From contig BSQZ01000126.1 in assembly GCA_033239005.1 (NCBI GenBank), positions 665,001-729,000 on the forward strand: a stretch of DNA of 64,000 nucleotides. The letters run 5' to 3'. This document shows, one piece after another, positions 28,233-37,252 of this stretch; position 1 is the stretch's first letter; every line of letters begins with the position of its first letter. Made by a program: the position numbers and the translations under genes. The stretch comes from Lamellibrachia satsuma. Lineage: Eukaryota; Annelida; Polychaeta; Sabellida; Siboglinidae. The notes under the pieces are model-generated. The model did no database searches, was not told the DNA's origin, and worked only from the letters and a program-made list of their open reading frames with translations.

Positions 28233-28381
28233 AAGGATTGCAACGGGAAATATTGGAGGGAATGGTAGGGGTAAAATAGGAAGGGGAAGAGGAAGAGCCA
28301 CGTGGACAGACATCAAGGCGTGCATGGGAAATATGAAGATCTGATCAGAATTGCACAGTGCATAGGTAGGCCTACTATATG

Positions 28382-28642
28382 AGTTGCGATCCACAACAGT
28401 CGGCCTTTCGAGGGCGCCCTTATGAAAATATACTTTGGCATTACATGGTATTTTGGTGGTATTACATGGTGTACCATGACATTACATGGTAAACTGGTAG
28501 ACCATGCTTTTTTTATATATTGTGTATGATAATTGTATGGTTTACCTGTTGAAAATACTATGGTAGGCACTATTTACCATGGAATACGACATTTTTATAA
28601 GGGAGATAACGCCACATGATGTTGATGTGGATCGCAGTGAAA
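28382..28642. mobile_element. MITE-like palindromic element
   Basis: The ends are inverted: 'tgcgatccacaacagtcgg' on the left and, read inward from the right, 'tgcgatccacatcaacatc', followed on each side by 'gc..cccttat.aaaat'. The interior consists of 'ttacatggta/taccatg' words in both orientations. A related interior and right boundary ('tttcataaggg..aacgcc') lie at 40676-40832. No ORF. I infer a non-autonomous DNA element. Confidence 0.6.
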
Positions 28643-28813
28643 CTAATTCGAGGTTCTTCAGATATATACAAATTAAGAGAAGCCGGAATTTTATACATCA
28701 ACACACCGTCTGGATGAGACCAAATTCCTAGCCGTCGCAGAGCCATTTATGAAATGTGACCATGGCCAGACTATGGCTATATGTAGCTTATTTACTTTAC
28801 TAAATGTTACATC
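28643..28813. other. Short unassigned stretch
   Basis: Sequence between the MITE-like element and the left LTR; no feature. Confidence 0.3.
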
Positions 28814-28942
28814 TGGGGCGCCTGGACCTCGCTATTTACGACAGGACTCAATGACAGCTGCTTGTTAGAACTAAACAGTACTTTTTTATAACATAACTAC
28901 ATGTAACATAAAACACGTTAGCCAAAACCAACGTTGGCGCCA
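28814..28942 (-). repeat. 3' LTR of the gypsy-type element
   Basis: Pairs with 32316-32447. Shared blocks are 'cctcgctat.tac', 'cagctg', and 'aacataaaacac.ttagccaaaacca', ending GCGCCA. Confidence 0.75.
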
Positions 28943-29229
28943 GACGGGCAGCCCCAAAGCGAAAAACACTATATCACGAAATGTACTTGAGTAACCGAAA
29001 CATCACATTCCTCCTTATTTAGCTCTGAACTTATAACATGAGCAGTGAAATGTCAGGGCCTATATAAACACTTCTTATTCCATAGATAACAACTTATTCC
29101 ATAGATGGCAAATTATACCATAGATGTTAACAGTTCAAACTGATACTATGCACTGTCTAACACAAGGAAGTTCTTTAGAGGAAACGTTCGGTGTTCAACT
29201 GAACTGTAACATAATACGTAGTTCATGAA

Positions 29230-29700
29230 TTACACATTCAATTTTACAAACGGTTTGCGCATTCTACTAGATCTGCGAAGTTCTGTAAACTCCTCGACCG
29301 CTTTGTCTGCAACATCTGTCGGCGGGCGCACATCACTAGACTGATTGACATCAGTCGGCGCGACTTCTCCACCTGACGGCCCAGTCACTCCAACAGGATG
29401 GTCGGCTGTAGTCACTGACGAGCTCACTAAAGGTGGTGCTTGTACATCCCTCGCCTTCTTCTCACCCATAAACGGACGAACCCCTGACAACACTGGCAGC
29501 GCTCTCCCAGCGTCGCCTCTCCCAGGGAATCCACCTCTTCTCCAGACTCGACCGTTAGTCAATGGGACGGTGAAAGAGACATGACCCAATTTGGTATGAA
29601 GCACTTTGGGCAGCTGTTTGGGAATACCAGCGAAGTTCACCACCCAGATCGCGTCACCCGCATATAATTCACGCTGAGGCTGCGCTACACCGTGACGCTA
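29230..29700 (-). pseudogene. gypsy integrase C-terminal tail
   Basis: It reads 'LYAGDAIWVVNFAGIPKQLP', then 'KLGHVSFTVPLTNGRVWRR', and ends 'RRSSRMRKPFVKLNV' before a stop. '..GD.VWV.NF.G...W.P..V....G..S..V.L.NGR..RRH' followed by 'RRS.R.RKP...L' is the standard end of animal gypsy polyproteins. The middle part (GGF... to ...VEEFTEL) is the usual variable linker. Confidence 0.8.
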
Positions 29701-29778
29701 CACCGTGACGCTACACCGTGACGCTACACCGTGACGCTACACCGTGACGCTACACCGTGACGCTACACCGTGACGCTC
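29690..29778. repeat. 13-bp tandem repeat (gctacaccgtgac)
   Basis: About seven exact units at the junction where the integrase core is missing. Confidence 0.9.
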
Positions 29779-29811
29779 CCGCGCAGGTTGTCCAGGGCAG
29801 AATAAACCAGA

Positions 29812-30519
29812 TCATGTCTGAATCGTGGGCGTCTCATCATCAGTATTTATGCGAGCGTCTGACCCGTTGTAGTTTAGGGGGTTACACGGTAACGTGACAA
29901 GAAACGGTACATCCTGGTCTCCAGGTCTGGACCAAGAGTTTTCTTCAGACCTGCCGTGAGTGTCTGTACATCTCGTTCTGCAAGGCCGTTGCTTGCTGGA
30001 TGGTAGGACACACAGACCGAATGTGTTTGATATCATTCCTTCTGCAGAACGTCTGGAATTCTTCACTTGTGAATGCAGTGAATTCGCAAATTTCGACAAC
30101 ACTGGATCTCGGACTGTCAATCGTGCTATTCTAGAAGCGTTGATTGGCATCTTGCTGACAATCGAAAGAGAGAAGATTGTTTCCCCTGGCACTGAAACAG
30201 GAAGTGTCTTTGTTGCTAGAGGTAGTCTGCTGAGACCATCCGCATTAGGGTTCTGTGTACCAGGTTTGTATCGTATGTGATACTGACAGTTTGACAACAT
30301 AAGAGCCCATCGTTGAATTCTAGGACTTGCCAGTGTCGATATCAGCTTGTCCTCCTTGAGCAAGCCAAGAAGTGGTTTGTGGTCTGTTTGAATAGCAAAG
30401 TTTCCGCCATAAACATATTTATGGAACTTTGTGACCCCGGATACTAGAGTCCAAGACGCGAATGCCACAGGACTGTCTATTCCAGCTGCCATCTGATACG
30501 AGAACTTATGGTGATGCAT
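29812..30519 (-). pseudogene. gypsy RNase H domain
   Basis: It contains 'FAIQTDHKPLLGLLKEDKLI' and 'ASPRIQRWALMLSNCQYHIR', then 'YKPGTQNPNADGLSRLPL', the classic RNase H/connection sequence with the TDHKPL and NADGLSR blocks. The expected RT end ('DASPYGVGAVLS') is broken: 'RDASP' lies in another frame just before it, showing a deletion and shift. After NADGLSRLP the frame continues into the spacer before integrase and then degenerates. Confidence 0.85.
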
Positions 30520-30689
30520 CGCGGCTCAACACCAATGGTAGTTTTGTATTGCACCAAACGTGAGAAGATTGCAACATCTTCGACTCCACAAACGGGAACT
30601 TGTGGTAGTAATTCATCACGTGACCGTCATCACGAACAGCTGTGGAAACATTTTAGCATAGTCCACACTCTATCCACGCGATGCATAAA

Positions 30690-30790
30690 GTTCATTTTAT
30701 TTGCGGCATGACATACACTTGTAACCTTTTCTTCCCCATGTTGGACACTGCTTCTCCCTCGTATTATGCCTGGTGCCACCACAGCCATTG
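30690..30790 (-). pseudogene. gypsy gag zinc-knuckle remnant
   Basis: On the minus strand: 'CPTWGRKGYKCMSCRK', preceded by 'CGGTRHNTREKQ'. It is a CCHC-like nucleocapsid region with the G-G/H-C spacing partly lost. Confidence 0.55.
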
Positions 30791-30849
30791 GTTGTGTGGC
30801 TGCCACACATAATTGGGTTGCCAGCACTAAACTTAATTTAATTACTGCT

Positions 30850-31672
30850 GAAGTGGCAACCCCTGCTGAGTGTAGATGTGCCATCACCGCTGCTTGCCTG
30901 GTGATCATGCCAAGAGTGGCGCCCCTGCTGAGTGTAGATGTGCCATCACCGCTGCTTGCCTGGTGATCATGCCGAGAGTGGCGCCCCTGCTGAGTGTAGA
31001 TGTGCCATCACCGCTGCTTGCCTGGTGATCATGCCAAGAGTGGCGCCCCTGCTGAGTGTAGATGTGCCATCACCGCTGCTTGCCTGGTGATCATGCCAAG
31101 AGTGGCGCCCCTGCTGAGTGTAGATGTGCCATCACCACTGCTTTCCTGGTGATCATGCCAAGAGTGGCGCCCCTGCTGAATGTAGATGTGCCATCACCGC
31201 TGCATGCCTGGTGATCATGCCGAGAGTGGCGCCCCTGCTGAGTGTAGATGTGCCATCACCGCTGCATGCCTGGTGATCATGCCGAGAGTGGCGCCCCTGT
31301 TGAGTATAGATGTGCCATCACCGCTGCTTGCCTGGTGATCATGCCAAGAGTGGCGCCCCTGCTGAGTGTAGATGTGCCATCACCGCTGCTTGCCTGGTGA
31401 TCATGCCAAGAGTGGCGCCCCTGCTGAGTGTAGATGTGCCATCACCGCTGCATGCCTGGTGATCATGCCGACAGTGGCGCCCCTGTTGAGTGTAGATGTG
31501 CCATCACCGCTGCTTGCCTGGTGATCATGCCAAGAGTGGCGCCCTTGCTGAGTGTAGATGTGCCATCACCGCTGCTTGCCTGGTGATCATGCCGAGAGTG
31601 GCGCCCCGCTGAGTGTAGATGTGCCATCACCGCTGCATGCCTGGTGATCATACCAAGAGTGGCGCCCCTGCT
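30850..31672. repeat. 62-bp minisatellite inside the LTR element
   Basis: About 13 units of 'ctggtgatcatgccaagagt' + 'ggcgcccctgctgagtgtag' + 'atgtgccatcaccgctgctt' + 'gc'. It lies where the gag-pol junction should be, so the element's coding region has been replaced or invaded by the array. Confidence 0.95.
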
Positions 31673-31919
31673 GGGTTTGACCTTACCGTCAACGTCACTT
31701 GCCTGATTATGCTGCCGTGTCTGGGCTTTTGCATACACCTTATGTACCTATCCATCCCCGTTGCTGACAGTACTGCCGGCCATCGCTTCGCCCTGTACCG
31801 TTGTAGCTTCCAACGTACGCCCATATTTAATCAGTTAGGGTTATATTTGGCTCACCTAGGGCTAGGTCCTTTTTCCATACCTTGCTTAACTGGCATTTCT
31901 GGATAATATGTGATTTGAT

Positions 31920-32250
31920 TCTCTATCTACGTTGTAGAAACTACAGTTTTTAGACAGTTGCTTTAAGCGTGCGTGAAAGTTGTCCAAAGTCTCTTTCGAC
32001 GCCTGCGCCACCTGGCGAAACACGAATACTTCAAACTCCACGTTGCGCTGTGGCATAAACTATTACGTTAACATACGCTTAGTCTCATCATACATTGTAT
32101 CAGCCACAATACCAAGACTATTACTTAAACCAAGCACCTCTTCCTCAGCATAGTGCAGGAGCATTGCCTTCTTCTGATTCGAGTCCGTCACAGTTTTAGC
32201 TGTTGTAAAGTTTTCTAGTTTTCTGTCCCACTGTGCTGTGCCTGTATCGA
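31920..32250 (-). pseudogene. gypsy gag-like fragment
   Basis: Pieces on the minus strand: 'AMLLHYAEEEVLGLSNSLGI', then 'FEVFVFRQVAQASKETLDNF' and 'HARLKQLSKNCSFYNVDRE'. 'F..R.Q...E....F...L..L...C.F......' is the retrotransposon gag domain pattern. Stops interrupt it. Confidence 0.65.
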
Positions 32251-32315
32251 CCGGCTCGGGCGAAAACTGTTATACACTGGCCTGCTCTATTTCGTCGTTA
32301 TACTCGTCGCCAATT

Positions 32316-32447
32316 TGGGGTGTCGTTACCTCGCTATCTACTATAGAACTTAACGCCAGCTGTCTGTTACAATTAAACAATATTTATTTTATATAATATA
32401 ACTACATGCAACATAAAACACATTAGCCAAAACCAATGTGGGCGCCA
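32316..32447 (-). repeat. 5' LTR of the gypsy-type element
   Basis: See 28814-28942. The primer-binding site word lies directly below 32316 on the minus strand. Confidence 0.75.
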
Positions 32448-32640
32448 GACCAATTTTCACAGGAAAGCACCGAGGCCGGTTCAATTGTCTTTATATGAAT
32501 ACGTGTCAATTGTCTTTATATGAATACGGCGCCAGGTCTACCAATTTTCACCTTTAGGCGTTCGCTTGCAAAGCACCGAGGCCGGTTCCGGAATTGTCTT
32601 TACATGAATACGCGTCAATTGTCTTTATATGAATCGTGTC
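32441..32640. repeat. Tandem duplication of about 90 bp including the LTR terminus
   Basis: 'ggcgccag.cc...aattttcac' + 'aaagcaccgaggccggttc' + 'aattgtctttatatgaatac' appears twice. Inside each, the 'aattgtctttatatgaatac' word is doubled again. Confidence 0.8.
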
Positions 32641-32907
32641 CATCGTATCCTGTGTCGTAGCAGCAATGTCGATCGACGGCAGGACGGCCATCACCAGCAA
32701 CACGGCTACTGCCAGCAAGCACGACCGCCGTAGTTGAATCGGCTCCTCGGCAGCACTGTGACGACACACCTTCGTCATAGCACCAGCCATGATCGATTGA
32801 CTACGCATACACGTCGTCTTGTTGTTGACGCTCATGTTCGTGCTTGGTACCTTTTCATCACTTGTGTTCCGTCGCCGCAACTTTACAAAAAACAACCACG
32901 CAGCCAT
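32640..32907 (-). CDS. Small GC-rich ORF with one hydrophobic segment, unidentified
   Basis: Minus-strand ORF with starts at 32907 or 32791, running into the repeats below 32640. A hydrophobic stretch ('CLLAVAVLLVMAVLPSI') preceded by 'QLRRS' would suit a signal anchor or signal peptide, with a start at the internal MTKVCRHSAAEEP. Its base composition is richer in GC than the surroundings. There is no recognised family. It may be a first exon or a chance frame. Confidence 0.25.
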
Positions 32908-33182
32908 CGTCAGTTTCCTTCGTAAATCAACCGTGACGGAAGTTTGAGACCGACGACCACGGGGAGCTTTGAGCCACCCCCTGTAACTTTGTTAATAACG
33001 ATCAGTCGCTCTATCTGACAAGTTCTATAGATGCACGCCATTATACCTGCAACGTCGCGCCCCCTTGACTACTGGTGGACGACAAAAAAATATTTTTGAG
33101 TAAATCTAGCGTGTTTTGTTGTTTTCGTTCTACATCTACTATACCTAACTCATTTTGCGTGTATAATTGTGATGATGCACCC
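32908..33182. other. Unassigned sequence
   Basis: No feature is seen. Confidence 0.3.
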
Positions 33183-33362
33183 ATGAGCCGAGATATATGG
33201 GGCCCAATGAGCCGGGATACATGGGGTCCGATGAGCCGGGATACATGGGGTCCGATGAGTCGGGATGCATGGGGTCCGATGAGCCGGGATGCATGGGGTC
33301 CGATGAGCCGGGATACATGGGGTCCGATGAGCCGGGATACATGGGGTCCGATGAGCCGGCTC
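33183..33362. repeat. 24-bp minisatellite (ccgatgagccgggatacatggggt)
   Basis: Seven to eight units. The 24-bp length keeps all frames open (MSRDTWGP, MYPGSSDP, SRLIGPHV peptides), so these open frames are artefacts. Confidence 0.9.
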
Positions 33363-33848
33363 ATGGGTCCCCGCATTGACTGGCGCAACATTCTCCTATA
33401 TTCGTTTGTGTTCAATATAGCATTCTGTAATTGTCTGAGTATTTGTATACGATCCATTAGGGTTAGCATTTAGTAAGTTTAGGGCCAGCACGGAAGCGGT
33501 CATTATTTATTAAGCTCATTAAACTATTATTATTGACGAACCTATGTGCAGAGGAAATTAAACTATTCAATGCACTGAAAAGCTGAACCCACTCATGATT
33601 ACTTCGTCACAACTACCCTGGTGAATTATTTTAAGTCATGTTTTTATTATGGTCATAGATAAAGTACTCTGAAGATTTATTTGTATCTGTATTTGTGCTA
33701 ACAGGTCACCGGCTTGACTACAATCATGAGGAATCGGCCAATGAAGAGGAGTGTGTTCCCTGAAGAAAAGATGAAGGACGCCGTTCACGATTTAATTGAA
33801 AATCAACGGTCCACTAGAAGCGTGGCGAAGGATGTTGGTGTAAACCGA

Positions 33849-34133
33849 TGTACACTTGGTCGTTAAGTGAAAGACGCCACGAGGAGTGTAGATACTGAAG
33901 ACTGATGTACAATTGGTCGTTAAGTGAAAGACGCCACGAGGAGTGTAGATACTGAAGACCGTTGTACACTTGGTCGTTATGTGAAAGACGCCACGAGGAG
34001 TGTAGATACTGAAGGCTGATGTACACTTGGTCGTTATGTGAAAGACGCCACGAGGAGTGTAGACACTGAAGACCGATGTAAACTTGGTCGTTATGTGAAA
34101 GACGCCACGAGGAGTGTAGATACTGAAGACCGA
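33849..34133. repeat. 57-bp tandem repeat inside the transposase N-terminus
   Basis: Five units of 57 bp (19 codons: CTLGRYVKDATRSVDTEDR), starting at 33849, 33906, 33963, 34020 and 34077. Units 1 and 2 have TTAAG for TTATG (stop) and units 1 and 3 end in TGA, so the repeats arose within coding sequence and then decayed. Confidence 0.95.
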
Positions 34134-34224
34134 TACTACAAGAAGTCGTTTGTTACTAAACGGGTAGGTCTATGTATAGATTATATATTTAGAGTGAATA
34201 CATTTTGTGTTTGGGTATTTATAT

Positions 34225-34315
34225 AACCCTACGTACGTATGGCCTACATGTGTACGTACATGTGTAGAGGAAATTACGTACATGTGTACGTACACGTGTA
34301 CGTACTTACGTACGC
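34225..34315. repeat. Alternating purine-pyrimidine, self-complementary run
   Basis: Repeated 'acgtac', 'tacatgtgtacgtacatgtg' and 'gtacgtacacgtgtacgtac' words inside the transposase intron; such sequence can form hairpins or Z-DNA. Confidence 0.7.
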
Positions 34316-35010
34316 ATGTCTCTCCGTCTATCCGTTGATTTAATGTTCTGCGTGTCTACTGCTTACAGGTGTTTACCGATGCTGAGGAGGAAGCCTTGTC
34401 GACGTACCTGATCACATCGTCGAAGATGTTTCATTGTCTAACTCGATGTGCTACTCGGCGACTAGCGACTAGCGACGAGTACGCTGAGCGAAATGGAAAG
34501 ACGTGCCCATCTTCATGACACGCCAATAAAATGGCGGGAGTTGGTTGGTTAGATGGTTTCCTTAAGCGCAGAAACGAACTCGGTTTGCGGATGCCAGAGG
34601 CAACTAGTTTGTCGCGCGCTACTAGCTTCAACGTAACAAATGTGACTCAGTTCTTTGATAATTTTGAAACCGTTATCTGTAGGTATGCATACGAACGCTG
34701 CCAGATTTGGAACTTAGATGAAACTGGTTTGACAACCGTTCGGAAACCTGGCACCTAAAAGGGACTGTAAAAGAAAATCGGCCATCATCACCGACACTCC
34801 CGAGAAGGAAGAGTTATTAAACAGAAGAAAGGTAAACATTGTTACAAAACCAAAGAGGGCGAAGAAAACATGTCTACCTTTCGCACAGGACAAATATATC
34901 AACCCGGACAACAGCAGGCAAGATAAACGGGACATACGAGACACGGACATGGAAGATGACAAGCAAAATTAACATCATGCGGATCTTCACATCCACAAAG
35001 ACGACTATGT

Positions 35011-35201
35011 AGCGAACTTCAATGTCTCCGTCCTCATCTTCTTCATCCAACACCAAGCCGATATAATGAACGACTGTTTTTCCCAGCGTATGACGCAAGA
35101 CAACTATGTAGTTGTGTCATACGCTGGAAAAAAAACAGTCGTTCATTATATCGGCTTGGTGTTGGATGAAGAAGATGAGGACGGAGACACTGAAGTTCGC
35201 T
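35011..35201. repeat. Inverted duplication (84-86 bp arms, 21-bp spacer) of coding sequence
   Basis: Left arm 35011-35094 and right arm 35116-35201 are reverse complements with only a few differences. The spacer is itself partly palindromic (acaacta-tg-tagttgt). The right arm is the start of the transposase C-terminal domain exon; the left arm is an inverted copy of the same coding bases. Confidence 0.95.
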
Positions 35202-35284
35202 TCTTACGGGCATACAAGATAGACAATGCTTGTGTAGATCCGGTTGTCGAGGACATCCAAGCAGTGCATGTAACGTCAACAAAG
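35088..35284 (+). pseudogene. C-terminal domain exon of the pogo/jerky-type element
   Basis: The plus strand reads 'DNYVVVSYAGKKTVVHYIGL', then 'VLDEEDEDGDTEVRFLRAYK' and 'VVEDIQAVHVTSTK', followed by GT. 'G.yV.V.Y.GKK....YiG.V......e..V.FLR' is a small SH3-like module that I associate with the ends of many invertebrate pogo-type transposases. It follows the basic tail at 34760-34970 and fits as the end of the same gene. Confidence 0.6.
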
Positions 35285-35317
35285 GTAGTGCTTCGTGTAC
35301 ACGTGTGTGTATCACAC

Positions 35318-35319
35318 AT

Positions 35320-35362
<43 letters not shown>

Positions 35363-35364
35363 CA
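35318..35364. repeat. (ACGC)n microsatellite
   Basis: About 11 units of acgc. It precedes a block shared with 59.6 kb, which also sits next to an ACGC/AC microsatellite. Confidence 0.95.
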
Positions 35365-35384
35365 TATTGCTATATATATTGCTA

Positions 35385-35535
35385 TTTACTATTTCATACT
35401 CCATTCAATAATTTCTATTCCTTTCACGAATGTTTGTTATGTAAGAATCCGGGAACGAGTCCCCTTTGATTTATTTACAAATGAAAAGCTTAATACATGA
35501 AGCTGCGAACACCAACATTGTCCCAACGCCGATGG
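35385..35535. repeat. Dispersed repeat, also at 59606-59745
   Basis: Shared blocks: 'ttcaataattt.tat.cc', 'tgtttgttatgtaagaatcc', 'gaaaagcttaatac.tgaag' and 'ctgcgaacacc'. Both copies lie beside ACGC microsatellites. Confidence 0.8.
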
Positions 35536-35559
35536 GACGTCGGCCAAATGTAGCTTAGA

Positions 35560-35840
35560 ATAGTCGTATTAAATTCACAAATGCACGAACTCGTGATTGA
35601 ATGTGCAAAGTTTGATTTTGCATAGGGTTTTAGGTTGGATGTACACCCAATTTGTCCACAGAATATCATGAATTCACAAATGGTACCACGTGAATTGAAC
35701 CAATTCAGACACGTGATTTCACGTGTTCTGAACCACTGTACACACGTGTGTACACCCAATTTGTCCACACAATCCCGTGAATTCACGTACGGAAACATGT
35801 GAATTCACCTTCAGAACACATTAAATCACGTGTCAATGTT
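35560..35840. repeat. CACGTG/GAATTC palindrome-rich segment
   Basis: Repeats of 'gtacacccaatttgtccaca' (35640 and 35752) and many 'tgaattcac', 'cacgtga' and 'gtacacacgtgtgtac' palindromes in about 280 bp. Confidence 0.65.
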
Positions 35841-36079
35841 ACCTGGGATATTTATTTAACGTCATGATTGTCTTACATAAGGCAGGGATGCTGCAATTAC
35901 TCGACGAAAACTATTCGTACATATAAGATAAAAGCCATGTGGTTTTTGTTTTGGGTAGGCAACGAATCACGATTAGCATTGTTGTCCTGTATGCATCAGA
36001 TAATCTTTTGCAACTCCACGTATTCACACTTGTCAACACCTTCAACAACGTTGAGATCCTCACTTAAAAGCACAGTTTC

Positions 36080-36470
36080 TATGTCGCATTTATTCTGGTA
36101 TTCTAATTGTAACGACACATGCATGTTGTTCTATCGAGGACACGTAATCATTCTGGTTACAACAATTTTCTCAGCACTTTTACTCAAAACACAAACATCG
36201 GTTGTGTGAATTCAGTGTTCTGATGTAAATGTACGTGTGATTTCAATGTGGACAGAAAAGGAAAGTCCCTTGCATAGGACCTATACGCACGCATGCATGC
36301 ACAGAAAGGGAGAGAGAGGGGGATGAAACCACACAGGGGTGGACGTGGGGAGGCGGGCGGGCGGGCTGGCGGGCGGTCGGGCGGGCGGGTAGGACATGTG
36401 CGTCCTTATATAAAGCAGTATACAGTCGTTGGGACTGCTCACAGCGTTGTATACTCCACACGTATTATGG
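36080..36470. repeat. Dispersed repeat with internal GGGC/GGGA microsatellite, also at 46018-46525
   Basis: Starts 'tattctggtattctaattgt' + 'aacgacacatgcatgttgtt', continues 'tgtaaatgtacgtgtgattt', then a G-rich run (36345-36390), then SINE family-2 end sequence on the minus strand. The paralogue at 46.0-46.5 kb has (GGGA)n in the same place. Confidence 0.75.
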
Positions 36471-36539
36471 GGATGCAGTGTAAGTGTGAAAAGTTTTGCC
36501 TAAAACATAATTATCTCCATCGTTAGCTAGGCTAGTGCT

Positions 36540-37034
36540 ACCGGTGGTCATTTGGGCCATAGACCACATGGCATCAGATGTTGCTAAACAAAAGTTTCCA
36601 TTTTGAGTCAATTTGGCCAGTAACATTTTCATTGAAAAGCATGTACAATACATGTGCGTTTGTTGCTGTCTTGAAGCACGTAAACAAAATGGCAAACACA
36701 ACGATGTGTTTTTGGAGAGGCATTTGGCGACACGAAACAATAAAGAGCCGTGGGCCTCGAATGTAACGCAGCACAAAAGTATTGCTATTATCTTGGAGCA
36801 AATACAGCAGAAGACCAGGTCCAAAGTTTTTTTTAATTACCATCAAAGAGTGAAAAGTTCAGCTTTGTCCTGAAATATAAACAACTGAAAATGGTGAGGA
36901 GTACTTGGAGTTCCCCTGGAGTCGCATGCACAGCCATCGCCGTAAAGGTCGAGTAGATTGGTTTGGACTTCCGAGAGACGCACGACGAAGCATACGATGG
37001 TACTTTGTGTTTGGCAGGGAAGACGAATGGCGTG
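36540..37034. other. Unassigned sequence
   Basis: No recognisable coding or repeat content. Confidence 0.3.
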
Positions 37035-37252
37035 CAATGGTCCACCTCTTGTAAGGTCCCTATCACAAGCGGCCATGCAGTGGTCCACCTCTTGTAAGGT
37101 CCCTATCACAAGCGGCCATGCAGTGGTCCACCTCTTGTAAAGTCTCTGTCAAAAGCGGCCATGCAGTGGTCCACCTCTTGTAAGGTCCTTATCAAAAGCG
37201 GCCATGCAGTGGTCCACCTCTTGTAAGGTCCCTGTCGAAAGCGGCCATGGAG
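37035..37252. repeat. 43-bp minisatellite (agtggtccacctcttgtaag...)
   Basis: Five units of 'gtggtccacctcttgtaagg' + 'tccctatcacaagcggccat' + 'gca'. Confidence 0.9.

Larger units (their letters stand above)
28814..32447 (-). mobile_element. Decayed Ty3/gypsy-type LTR retrotransposon with short (about 130-bp) LTRs
   Basis: Two direct repeats flank it: 28814-28942 and 32316-32447. On the minus strand each begins TGGCGCC and ends CCCCA, so they are TG...CA LTRs. Just inside the 5' LTR (minus strand, below 32316) is 'AATTGGCGACGAGTATAACG', matching the usual metazoan gypsy primer-binding site word TTGGCGACGAG. In minus-strand order the interior holds a gag-like segment (about 32240-31920), a 62-bp satellite, a zinc-knuckle remnant (about 30760), RNase H (30519-29812) and the integrase tail (29700-29230). 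Most of RT and the integrase core are missing. I see no target duplication. It cannot move by itself. Confidence 0.85.
33726..34970 (+). pseudogene. pogo/jerky-type (Tc1-mariner superfamily) transposase gene, disrupted
   Basis: From ATG 33726 the frame reads an N-terminal helix-turn-helix ('KMKDAVHDLIENQRSTRSVA', 'KDVGVNRCTLGR'). A 205-bp intron (34164-34368, GTAGGT...TTACAG) rejoins 'TKR' to 'VFTDAEEEALSTYLITSSK'. Then come 'MAGVGWLDGFLKRRNELGLR', 'MPEATSLSRATSFNVTNVTQ', and 'IWNLDETGLTTVRKPGT', the first catalytic Asp of the DDE domain. The rest of the catalytic domain is absent. The next sequence ('APKRDCKRKSAIITDTPEKE') is already the basic C-terminal tail. Stops occur in the repeated N-terminal segment and before 'HANKMAG'. 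It is a dead copy. Confidence 0.8.

Noticed and set aside
27338..28394. Open frames of 190-301 codons rich in Cys/His/Pro over the 16-bp satellite
   Set aside because: The repeat unit lacks stops in most frames on both strands, so the length is not evidence of a gene.
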